From positions 1 to 11,096 of the forward strand of contig JAOXYB010056456.1 in NCBI GenBank assembly GCA_028565635.1: a DNA stretch of 11,096 nucleotides. Reading direction: 5' to 3'. Within the stretch, counting starts at the first letter, position 1, and each line of letters starts with the position of its first letter. Below are positions 1 through 7,403 of this stretch, piece after piece. The position numbers and the translations under genes are program-made. This DNA is from Phoronis ovalis. Lineage: Eukaryota; Phoronida; Phoronidae. The notes below the pieces were generated by a model that worked only from the letters and a program-made list of their open reading frames with translations, was not told where the DNA came from and made no database searches.

Positions 1-18
1 CGCGAGATTTTTCGATGT

Positions 19-67
19 CCGGACGTTTAGCCCCAAGATATGCCGTCCGGTAACCGGACGTTTAGCC
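19..67. repeat. Duplicated 14-mer with a short palindrome
   Basis: The 14-mer CCGGACGTTTAGCC occurs twice, at 19-32 and 54-67, 35 bases apart. Between and into the second copy lies a 7-bp inverted repeat (44-50 and 54-60) around a 3-nt loop. The stretch is much richer in CpG than its surroundings. It may be the edge of a dispersed repeat that continues off the left end of the window; I cannot name the family. Confidence 0.7.
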
Positions 68-167
68 ACGGCCTTATGTTTATTGCCGATTTTTGCGACA
101 GGTGGGAGGATTTATTGATTATGTTGAGGGTAAAGTGAAAGTTGCAAGGTTACAGGTTAGTGTGATC

Positions 168-215
168 GATGAACTTTCGGACCAATGAACCTTCGGACTA
201 ATGAACCTTCGGACT
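168..215. repeat. Three 16-bp tandem repeat units
   Basis: Three adjacent 16-bp units lie at 168-183, 184-199 and 200-215. The second and third are identical (AATGAACCTTCGGACT) and the first differs at three positions. A partial, diverged fourth unit may follow before a run of seven C. This is a minisatellite-like tract; no function is visible. Confidence 0.85.
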
Positions 216-230
216 ATTGAGCTGACCCCC

Positions 231-1094
231 CCGGATCCTCTCCAATCCTTGCACTGAGATACCAGTCCTAATTATTATACTCAAATTCAATTTTCACTTA
301 ATATACAATTTACTTTACCACCACATACTCAGTTTCAGTATTAAGGTAAAGCTACTTAATTAAACAGTGTTTCAATTTACTGGTAATCAGATTACTTTCA
401 CATGTTTTTTAAAATATCAAGCATGAAAAGGAAATGCTATTCACGTGTGACTAGCTGCATCAGTACTAGTACTGTCGTTACAAAAATGGCAACGTCATCA
501 CGACTACACATCCTGCTTATATAAAATATCTAGTAAAAAAGCCCACGAATTATGCTGGTTACTACATGCTGTGTACAAGTTTCACACTTTTAACGGGGGC
601 GTGGAGTTTATAAACATCTCACACTTTTTCTTTTCACGCTGTTCGTTCATAGCAATGCCGTAATTGTTTATTCACATATTAAACACTGAATGATCGACAG
701 ACAAAAAAAAAATGAAATATAAATAAATCGTTTTGATTATGCATGACATTTGTTACTTTTGTTTGGATTAAATAACATTTCACACAAAAGAATATCACAG
801 TGTTGGAAGCAGATGTTACTGATGTAAAAATAGACTACGTTACATAAACGGAATCTGCCATGCCGTTAAATTAAAAACCACAGCCACACAGTACAGCTGA
901 ACATACGAGTGTTATCAGTATACAATATTTCACACGCATTACGTCAAATATTGTTCTAGTTTCTCAAAAGTATTATATCGTTAATCCCAATAATAAAAAA
1001 TGAAATTTATGCAAAAATAAATCGGTCAATTTAGCGAACGAACTCACCGCGAAGCAACGTCGATCTTCCCATAACAGCCATGTTGGAATTCCCT
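231..1094. other. Non-coding DNA upstream of gene A
   Basis: No convincing exon was found in this AT-rich stretch. It holds scattered motifs that resemble sites for bZIP or bHLH factors: a CACGTG E-box at 442-447, AACGTCAT at 491-498 and ATTACGTCAA at 938-947. Such short motifs are expected by chance in about 900 bases, so they are noted only because the same ACGTCA core is strongly conserved in the proximal promoters of all three genes. Confidence 0.45.
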
Positions 1095-1165
1095 CTTCCC
1101 AGGATGCAATGCAGCCTGTTTGGTATCCCCCAGCTGATTACGTCATGAGAGGAATGACGTTGTCG
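1095..1165 (+). promoter_or_regulatory. Conserved promoter module of gene A (paired CRE-like sites)
   Basis: ATTACGTCAT (1137-1146) is followed after five bases by GAATGACGT (1152-1160). ACGTCAT (1140-1146) and ATGACGT (1154-1160) form a perfect 7-bp inverted repeat with a 7-nt spacer. The module sits about 80 bases before the start codon. It aligns with the module of gene C, including an upstream CTTCCCAG box (1095-1102), a GTATCCC box and a trailing GTTGTC. The ACGTCA core is the half-site of CREB/ATF bZIP factors. Which factor binds, and the transcription start, cannot be read from sequence. Confidence 0.7.
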
Positions 1166-1226
1166 TATTGGCACGTAATATTTTTACGTGTTGAGAAAAA
1201 ACCGCAGTTTTTTTTTCTGTAAAAAG

Positions 1227-1278
1227 ATGGATATGCTAGAATTCTTTGCATTTTATGTTACATTTTTATTTGTGAAAG
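1227..1278 (+). CDS. Gene A exon 1: signal peptide
   Basis: This exon encodes 17 residues plus the first base of a Gly codon. The start ATG has A at -3 and G at +4. A second ATG two codons on is possible, but the first one aligns with the starts of genes B and C. The Leu-Glu-Phe shared with gene B opens a hydrophobic core of Phe, Ala, Val and Leu. The donor is a strong GGTAAGT in phase 1. Val-Lys-Gly at 16-18 fits the -3/-1 rule, placing cleavage at the exon junction. Confidence 0.8.
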
Positions 1279-3924
1279 GTAAGTTTTAAGATCTGAAGTC
1301 CTGTGGACGGCGGAATGAATTAAATGGTTCCGCAGCCGGGGATTTACGTCTATATTTAATAGTCTGTTTGTTAGATTTGGTAGTTTGTAAAATAGATTGA
1401 CAATGTAGATTTTGTTTAGTTTGTAATTTAATTTTGTAGTGACCATACAGATGTAAGATTTTCTGTTTGTCAATAAATATTATTATTATATTTTCTTTTT
1501 TCCCGGATTTTATTCCTATATACAGTTTTTAATTTGTCGTGAGTTTCACACTATTTCTAGGCCACCTGTTTTCTTTTTATCATAACAGCTATAATATATA
1601 TTTCCTGATCTGTGCGATGGACGCCTGGGGTGGGTACATCGATGAATAATAATTTTAATAATTGATAAAGATTGTTTCCTGTTTTAAATTTTTTTCCTTT
1701 AATTGTGCTTTTAAAATTATCTTTATTTGTTTCTGTAATTTATTGGTATAACGTATAATGTCATACTGCAACACGTTGCATTGGATTCGCAAACCTTTTC
1801 CAGGACTTGACTGCAGAGCTATCAGCATAGGATTTCATCGCGTGGAAACATTTGCAGTACAAGGTAATTTAGAGATTGGAATGTTTACGCCACAGTGAAT
1901 TTTATTAATTCCTGAGAGTTTTTTTACTAGGTATTAAGAAAGTATTTGAGCTAAAATGTGATTAAATGTCTAAAGTCGGATCAAACTGTACAAGACTCCT
2001 GCTTTTATTTTTAACAATATCATTTTTTAGTAAATAAAGAAAACTCCAGACAAAAGATATTAATTGATATCTATAAATTTATGCCATTGTTTTTTATTTG
2101 CATTAAGATGAAAGAAAACGCGATTCTATTGCTAGTGACTTCTCCTTTCGGCACCTACTTTGGCAGTCGTCTCGATCTGTCGAAGACAACACCATAGAAA
2201 ACTTTGATAAAAAATGGCGAACAAAAGTTTTGCTTTCTAAGTCCGTGTTAACCCAAACTGAGCGCAAACGTCGTTTCTATGATCATGGAGGCTGGTACGT
2301 AGATCTAAGCGGTAAAAAATCGAAGGAAGACTACGAGGTATGTGCAGCAGTTGGATGTATTGTTAAGCATAATTCTCATTTCGATAATCTTCATGATCGC
2401 CTACGGAGTTACTATAGCCCAACTTAACCAATACTGCTATCAGATAATTGCCTGCAGTAAACTCTGGAGAACATTGTTGTTGAATTGCATGATCTTACTC
2501 ACGAGTTATTATCTCAGAAACCCATTTTCGCTATCCATAATTACAATCATTCATACGGTAGACTATCAACAAGATCATATACGGTGGACCATCATCAGAA
2601 TAACTTAAGATTGAATAACTTTTCAGTAAAAGCGATTTCGTTTTTGTTTTTTTTGGTAATTGGACTTGTGAAAATTCTTTGAAACTAATTTTGTGGTGGT
2701 TTATTTTAGTTTCGAAAACAATTTCTAAAAGGCCCACCTCCAGAGTCCTTACCTGCGATAATATGGTCACCGGTACCTAACTCATGTTTACTGAAATGTC
2801 TACTAAGAAATAAGAAATAATATGCAACCAAGGAATATGCGCGTAGCAAAATATAGGTGCCTAAAATTTAACATAAATTATTATGCTTCTCATAATATTA
2901 CATTTTGAATCAATCTTAATAAATCCATCCGTTTTATATTTCGTATTTTCTCAACTAACTACAAAGAAGTTACGGAACACTAATGGATGGATTTATTCGG
3001 ACTGGCATGATTTTGAGTATGTATTTATGTTTATTTATATTTACAACTAAATGGCATATCTTTAAAATGTTTAGCCTCTGTTTTACAAAGAAAATTTAAA
3101 TAAAAGACAACTTCGAACTTTTAAGTAATGAATTAGATTTATAGTTTAAACAGAATTTAAAATAATTTCGGAATAGAAACTATTCTTTTAGACTTATGCA
3201 TGTCTAGCAAAATATTAATTAGCAAACTCACAAGTTATTATCAATGTAATTTATATGCTATATAGCCGGGATTACAGAAATGAAAACGTTGTTCTTCCCT
3301 GTATGCATGGAGATAATGTTACCACCAGTGTTCTAAAAGCTCTAAAATAATGTACAATTTGAACACCGAGCTAGCAATGTGTTTTGAAGTAAAAAAATTA
3401 AAGAAAAAGGTCTTGTTTTGCGTACCAATTACATTATCGCCTTTGTGATTTGTTCACAAAATAATAAGATTCTCAATACGACATGTGAAATCATATTGTT
3501 TTCCCCATATCCAAAAAGTTACATGGTAAAATTGTTTTGTAAGAAATCATTCTTTTTCATAATGTTCTGTACATGATTGTAAAAAGATACCATATCATTC
3601 GATCATGTGTGCTTTGATTCATTAATTTCGTTTGCTTGCCTCTAGGTTGTGGACGGATCTCTGTTGACCAAATACCGTGAACGTGACGGAATTGATGTGG
3701 GAACGGTGGCTATTATTGGTAGTGCAGTAATAATAGTGTTATCATGTTGCCTATGCTGTTGCTGTCGGGAATATTGTGTTAGAACTGACAAAACTGTTCA
3801 GAGCGCTGTACAAAAATATGTACCAGGTACAACAATTACGAAGGGCGGGAAAACAGAATATTGTGAAATAACTCGAGAAGAAATTGATGCTACGAGGCTA
3901 TTGAGAATATGGCTGCAGTCTTAA
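1227..3924 (+). CDS. Gene A: predicted type I membrane protein, 4 exons, 206 aa
   Basis: Exons are 1227-1278, 1804-1863, 2108-2337 and 3646-3924, giving 621 nt in one open frame with intron phases 1, 1, 0. I do not recognise the family. The product reads as signal peptide (1-18), mature N-terminus Leu-Asp-Cys-Arg, a charged ectodomain of about 110 residues, one membrane helix (about 133-154) and a tail of about 52 residues. Cys21 is the only extracellular cysteine. The ectodomain is basic, has no N-glycosylation sequon and contains a furin-type RKRR at 90-93. The helix runs into a cysteine cluster at its cytoplasmic edge, with six Cys at 148-154 and Cys158. The tail carries TEYCEI (184-189) and DATRLL (195-200). 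The model rests on splice sites plus matching architecture in genes B and C. The weakest boundary is the AAG acceptor of exon 3. The role is unknown; a cell-surface receptor or sorted membrane protein is inference. Confidence 0.75.
1804..1863 (+). CDS. Gene A exon 2: conserved mature N-terminus
   Basis: The exon is 60 nt, phase 1 to phase 1, with a CTTTTCCAG acceptor and a GGTAATT donor. It completes Gly18 and encodes residues 19-37. The start, Leu-Asp-Cys-Arg-Ala-Ile, and a later His followed by Glu-Thr-Phe match exon 2 of gene B (Leu-Glu-Cys-Arg-Ser-Ile and His-Asp-Glu-Thr-Phe). That match between two short exons at the same place and phase is the best evidence that this one is real. Confidence 0.75.
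2108..2337 (+). CDS. Gene A exon 3: variable ectodomain
   Basis: The exon is 230 nt, entering in phase 1 and leaving in phase 0, with all 76 full codons open. The acceptor is CATTAAG, a less common AAG type after a T-rich stretch; the donor is GAG|GTATGT. It encodes Asp38 to Glu114, rich in Lys, Arg, Ser and Asp, without cysteine. RKRR (90-93) precedes a Phe-Tyr-Asp-His-Gly-Gly-Trp-Tyr segment. It is half the length of the matching exons in B and C and has no clear alignment to them. Confidence 0.7.
2911..3004. mobile_element. Small foldback element in gene A intron 3 (MITE-like)
   Basis: Perfect 13-bp inverted arms, AATAAATCCATCC (2918-2930) and its complement (2985-2997), extend imperfectly outwards to about 2911 and 3004 and inwards towards a TCTCAACTAAC core. 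The right half (2957-3004) closely matches the right arm of the 500-bp element in gene B intron 1, and the left half matches its left arm. It looks like a short, internally deleted member of the same non-autonomous family. ATTTTGA occurs on both flanks (2902-2908, 3010-3016) but not directly at the ends, so a target duplication is not established. Confidence 0.65.
3646..3924 (+). CDS. Gene A exon 4: membrane helix and cytoplasmic tail
   Basis: The acceptor is GCCTCTAG, phase 0, and the frame is open to TAA at 3922-3924. It encodes residues 115-206: a charged linker, a helix from about Gly133 ending in the cysteine cluster 148-154, then Arg155 as a stop-transfer residue. The tail holds GGKTEYCEI (181-189) and Glu-Glu-Ile-Asp-Ala-Thr (192-197), which align with the tail of gene B. 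DATRLL fits the acidic dileucine pattern. Confidence 0.85.
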   Translation, partial: VVDGSLLTKYRERDGIDVGTVAIIGSAVIIVLSCCLCCCCREYCVRTDKTVQSAVQKYVPGTTITKGGKTEYCEITREEIDATRLLRIWLQS

Positions 3925-5080
3925 CACGGAATCCACATTTACGCCCGGCATGTACGATTTATATGCTGTTTTATATTTACTCCGTTAATGATTCCTTTCT
4001 TTGGCGAAAGCTATACATTTTTCAGCATAACAACACTTTTTCGCCACAGGCCGGGGCTGCCTAATATCCGATTAGGACCTACAACCGCCGTTTTTCACGG
4101 ACGGACCTCTATATATTTAATTCCCGAAAACATAATTTTTGAAAGTTTCACTCCCCCACGCAATTTAAAGTCACTCTGTATTAAAACATTATAATTACGA
4201 AATACATTTGAAAGTCATCTCACCCTCCTTCTAAATTTGATTAGCTACTGCTTCATCACATCATACGTACATTTTTACATCTAAATATGAACAACCTATG
4301 ACAATTGGAAGTTTACAGATTGTAGAGATCGCCCCCGGAGGTCATTTTTTATAGTTCGTACCCATGTTCGCGAATGATCTGCAAACAAGTGGCCCTGGAT
4401 GGTTAATTCATTCTCAACTCTTTTCAAATACATATAAATGTATAAAATAAATCTTTACCTGCTTTCTTGTCAGGACCAAAATATCGCCCTGCGATGAAAA
4501 ATGTTTTTAAAGTACCAGCAACGCTTAAAAGTTTATCTTCAGACAAACTCATGGTAGTTACAATTTTCAGAATTATAGTAGGTGGCCTGAACCGATCCGA
4601 CGTGACATATAGCGTGACATATTCAATGGTATAGCATTATACAATTCATCGTAAAAACTCGTTGTTCTTTAATTTTAGCATGATCGGATAGTCGAGCTCT
4701 AACCTTATATTTTTACAAATTTTAAAAGCATGTTCAGCGTATGTTTAGGTTTCCCAGCTTGTATCACATATCGCTTAACTTTAACACTGTATGGATGGCG
4801 CGAAAACGGAGGACGATGAAGTTGTGATGGATGATGAAATTTATGATGTGTGGCGAGGTATGATGGTGTGAGGATGAATGAGGTTTTGAAGAACCATGGA
4901 TGAGTAGTGATTTATGCCGGATGGATGATAGTGTGACGATGGGCGATGGACCGGGTGGTGGATGATGACCATTCCGCATTTGTGTAGGTGTTTGGTGTTT
5001 TGTAGAGTTGTTAGAGAGGAAAGTTTTTCGCTCGGTAGTATCCAATGCATATATATGATGATGTTGATATGAGAACTTTT
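3925..5080. other. Spacer between genes A and B, with possible 3' end of gene A
   Basis: No supported exon lies here. Candidate polyadenylation signals for gene A are ATTAAA at 4180-4185 and AATAAA at 4446-4451, about 260 and 520 nt after the stop. The canonical one is the better candidate, but neither is confirmed. The decamer CGTGACATAT occurs twice near 4600-4625. A GATG-rich low-complexity tract occupies 4791-4968. Confidence 0.4.
4791..4968. repeat. GATG-rich, C-poor low-complexity tract
   Basis: About 180 bases on the + strand are dominated by GATG, GATGG and GATGA words with very few C. The period is irregular, so this is low complexity and not a clean microsatellite. It creates long antisense reading frames rich in His and Ser, which I treat as artefacts of the composition. 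Confidence 0.7.
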
Positions 5081-5106
5081 ATTACGTCATAATTGGAATG
5101 ACGTCA
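5081..5106 (+). promoter_or_regulatory. Conserved promoter module of gene B (paired CRE-like sites)
   Basis: ATTACGTCAT (5081-5090), five bases, then GAATGACGTCA (5096-5106). The second site includes a perfect consensus CRE, TGACGTCA (5099-5106). ACGTCAT (5084-5090) and ATGACGT (5098-5104) form the same 7-bp inverted repeat with 7-nt spacer as in gene A. The module lies about 117 bases before the start codon. The spacer sequence differs from gene A while both sites are kept. Confidence 0.75.
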
Positions 5107-5222
5107 CCCGCATGTTTGTACTATTTGTTTGAAGCCGCTGATCAGGAGCGGATTCAACATTGGCTCAGACAGAAAGAGCCATACTACAACGTAACTGAGT
5201 TGTTCTAAAACTGACCAAAACT

Positions 5223-5274
5223 ATGTCTAACCTCGAATTTGTCGCTCTTGTCTGTATTATTTTATTCGTAAATG
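5223..5274 (+). CDS. Gene B exon 1: signal peptide
   Basis: This is 52 nt, the same length and phase as exon 1 of A and C. The ATG sits in CAAAACTATGTCTA, identical to the context in gene C, so 5' UTR sequence is also conserved. The hydrophobic core is rich in Val, Leu and Ile. Val-Asn-Gly at 16-18 gives a suitable cleavage site at the exon end. The donor is GGTACGT. Confidence 0.85.
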
Positions 5275-7403
5275 GTACGTTTGCCTTCCATTTGTTTAAA
5301 AGACGTTACATAGGTTGTGACAGACTCCGTCAGTCTGAAGAAATTCATCTGTTAGTGTTCCGTGCCTTCTCAACTAACGTCTGGGCTTAACCATAGTCAT
5401 TTGTTGTTATATTCCTTCAATTTAACAAGAGCGAAATAATTACGTCATTAAACGTTTAACTCGACTTGGCCCACCGAGATATGACTTTCACTCTGGGCGA
5501 TCCATCGTTGCCTACCACGTCTATTCCATCTTGATGACTCATTCTGAATAGGTATCTCCGGAAGTTTGCTTTTAATTTGCTTAGCGGACTATAGATAAAC
5601 TCTGGTAAGACAGAATGTGTATGTGAGCGACTCCCTACCCGCTGGGTCCACTGTTATACCTATTATTGTAGCTGCAATTTGATTAGTGTCAAGACCGTGA
5701 TACTTTATATAGAAATAAAGGGATTATCGTTCTTCTGCTTTTCGAGATAATAAACAAAAAATGACTATGGTTAAGCCCAGACGTTAGTTGAGAAGGTGCG
5801 GAACACTTACGGATGGATTTATTCAGACTGTGACAGACTGTATATGTTACAAATTTAATTAACATCTACCTAGAATATTTTGAAAATAATTAAATAAGTA
5901 GCACTGTACTTCCTAATAAATAGCCTGGAATCCTATTTTTACTCAGTTTTCTGTGTATTTAATTAGCATTATATACACTCATTTTTAGGACTGGAATGCA
6001 GATCTATTAACCCTGTACTGCATGATGAGACTTTTGGGGAAAAAGGTAAATTTAAAATATTTAAAGAGAAAAACTATGTTAAACCCAAAACAGAAGAACT
6101 ATTTATAATACCTTACGATACAAACTAATTTGAATTTAAATAGTAAAATTTGAAAAGGAATTAAATTAGGTAAATATATCAACTTCTGTAAATTAAGACT
6201 GATAGTAGAAACAAAAAAAAATCAAGATTATCGCTTATTTTTTTTCTTTAATTGCAGAAACCAATACTAGAAGCTTCCTTATTATTCGTGCACTTGGCCT
6301 ATCTTCTGGTAAAGGCAATTCCAAGGATATAATTGGCTCACATCATATCAGAACGCATGCAGTAGTTAAAGATGAAGGTACTATATTCCCTATATCAAAC
6401 AAGTCACAAGACCAAACAATTTCTGGAGAATTAAAGAAAAATTTACCGGAACAAAACAAATCAAACACTGGAAGGACACATTATACAAAGGAGCTGGATA
6501 ACTTCCTACCGCATCCATGGTTACAAGAGGAAAACATAGGAACATTACCCACTAAATATTATCCATTTTTTTTGCGGCCATTTTACCAACACAAAAATGA
6601 AGACAGATTACATGTAAAGGGCAACTTATTCCACTATTATTCTTATGGTCCCTCTAACTATCAACATTCTTCGTCTGATCATGATATGGACAGTTGGTAT
6701 GACGATCATTCTAATAGGGTATGTTCACATATTTATACGTATTGCTTGCTGAAATGTCCAACCCTCCGGGCCAACCCTAAATGCGAACCCTACACCACAC
6801 AAATCTCATTTTTGCACCACACAAACCTGAACTCTTCACAAGATCTAGAGTTAAAGTGGTGCATACCCTGTAAGGAACTGAGGTTTGCGCGATGGGAGTA
6901 TGGTAGACTTGAATACGCGAATTAATATTCTTATTCTGCAGCCCGTTTTGCAGTTGCTACGCTAATAAGTACTAGTAGATTTGAACGCCAGAAACCTCGT
7001 AGCGTTACAGACGTAATTTTGTAAATCAAGTATGACTGAAACTAAATAGGATCACGTAAAAATTACCGATCTTATAACGTGCCATAACATCTCTTGACTT
7101 TATTATAGAAATAACTTAAATAATTATTTTCACTTCGACCTGTGTCAAATTATATAATTACAGAAACTGAACGGCACCGAAAAAACCACACTCAGGACAG
7201 TGTTAGGCGGTATTTCATTACTAGGAATTGTAATATTTTGCCTTTGCGCTTTCATTCCGAATTGGGTTTGCAACGATGTTGCATGCCTAGAAAACGAAGG
7301 TGGACAAACCGAATATCAGGAACTAGATCAAGAAGACGTAGACGCTACACACGGTCCAGAGGAGACAACGGGATTAATCCAAGAGGGGATAAATATAGTG
7401 TAA
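5223..7403 (+). CDS. Gene B: predicted type I membrane protein, 4 exons, 269 aa
   Basis: Exons are 5223-5274, 5989-6045, 6258-6718 and 7164-7403, giving 810 nt with phases 1, 1, 0 as in gene A. The family is unknown to me. The layout is signal peptide (1-18), mature N-terminus Leu-Glu-Cys-Arg, an ectodomain of about 180 residues, one helix (about 203-221) and a tail of about 48 residues. Cys21 is the sole extracellular cysteine. N-glycosylation sequons are Asn84, Asn103 and Asn193. The ectodomain turns from Lys/Asn/Ser-rich to Tyr/His/Asp-rich near the membrane. The tail is acidic and holds TEYQEL (239-244) and ETTGLI (257-262), resembling tyrosine- and dileucine-type sorting signals. TEY-x-E plus DAT aligns with gene A. 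Intron 1 carries a 500-bp foldback element. Function is unknown. Confidence 0.8.
5331..5830. mobile_element. 500-bp foldback (MITE-like) element in gene B intron 1
   Basis: Inverted arms of about 70 bp lie at 5331-5403 and 5758-5830. The inner parts match almost perfectly (CTTCTCAACTAACGTCTGGG and its complement); the outer parts, starting CAGTCTGAA, are more diverged. No transposase frame lies inside. TGTGACAGACT occurs on both sides (5316-5326, 5829-5839) and could be an 11-bp target duplication, though it abuts the arm only on the right. Long arms with a 9-11 bp duplication would suit a Mutator-like origin; that assignment is inference. A short relative sits in gene A intron 3. Confidence 0.75.
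5989..6045 (+). CDS. Gene B exon 2: conserved mature N-terminus
   Basis: The exon is 57 nt, phase 1 to phase 1, between an ATTTTTAG acceptor and a GGTAAAT donor. It completes Gly18 and encodes residues 19-36, beginning Leu-Glu-Cys-Arg-Ser-Ile and containing His-Asp-Glu-Thr-Phe. It is one codon shorter than exon 2 of gene A, with the shared residues in the same order. Confidence 0.8.
6258..6718 (+). CDS. Gene B exon 3: variable ectodomain
   Basis: The exon is 461 nt, entering in phase 1 after TTAATTGCAG and leaving in phase 0 at AGG|GTATGT. All 153 full codons are open. It encodes Glu37 to Arg190 with no cysteine and two sequons (Asn84, Asn103). The last 55 residues are rich in Tyr, His, Asp and Phe, including clusters such as HYYSYG and DSWYDDH. 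A weak similarity to gene C (Asn-Thr-Gly, then Leu-Pro-His) is the only cross-gene match I see. The frame stays open past the donor to 6925. Confidence 0.8.
7164..7403 (+). CDS. Gene B exon 4: membrane helix and cytoplasmic tail
   Basis: The acceptor TAATTACAG is in phase 0 and the frame runs to TAA at 7401-7403. Asn193-Gly-Thr is a juxtamembrane sequon; Arg201 precedes a helix from about Val203 to Ile221 containing two Cys. The tail has few basic residues and many acidic ones. GGQTEYQEL (236-244), then Glu-Asp-Val-Asp-Ala-Thr (247-252), matches gene A closely, after which B has an extra acidic stretch and ETTGLI. Confidence 0.85.
   Translation, partial: KLNGTEKTTLRTVLGGISLLGIVIFCLCAFIPNWVCNDVACLENEGGQTEYQELDQEDVDATHGPEETTGLIQEGINIV

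Noticed and set aside
1258-1473. 71-codon frame on the - strand
   Set aside because: It overlaps exon 1 of gene A and its intron in antisense, has AT-driven composition rich in Asn, Leu, Ile, Lys and Tyr, and matches nothing in genes B or C.
2342-2608. Overlapping + strand frames (2342-2608 and 2485-2682) in intron 3 of gene A
   Set aside because: They start just after a good GTATGT donor, have no splice-site support, and no counterpart is found in B or C. Frames of this length are expected by chance at this base composition.
3646-3924. Calling gene A an ITAM or inhibitory immune receptor
   Set aside because: There is only one good TxYxx(V/I) site, no paired ITAM spacing and no recognised immune ectodomain; the same residues also fit an ordinary endocytic signal.
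3988-4194. 68-codon + strand frame after the stop of gene A
   Set aside because: It has no promoter, splice signals or paralogue, and lies in the likely 3' UTR. Its length is within chance expectation.
4764-5050. Two overlapping - strand frames rich in His, Ser and Thr
   Set aside because: They are the antisense reading of the GATG-rich low-complexity tract, which lacks stops because of its composition.
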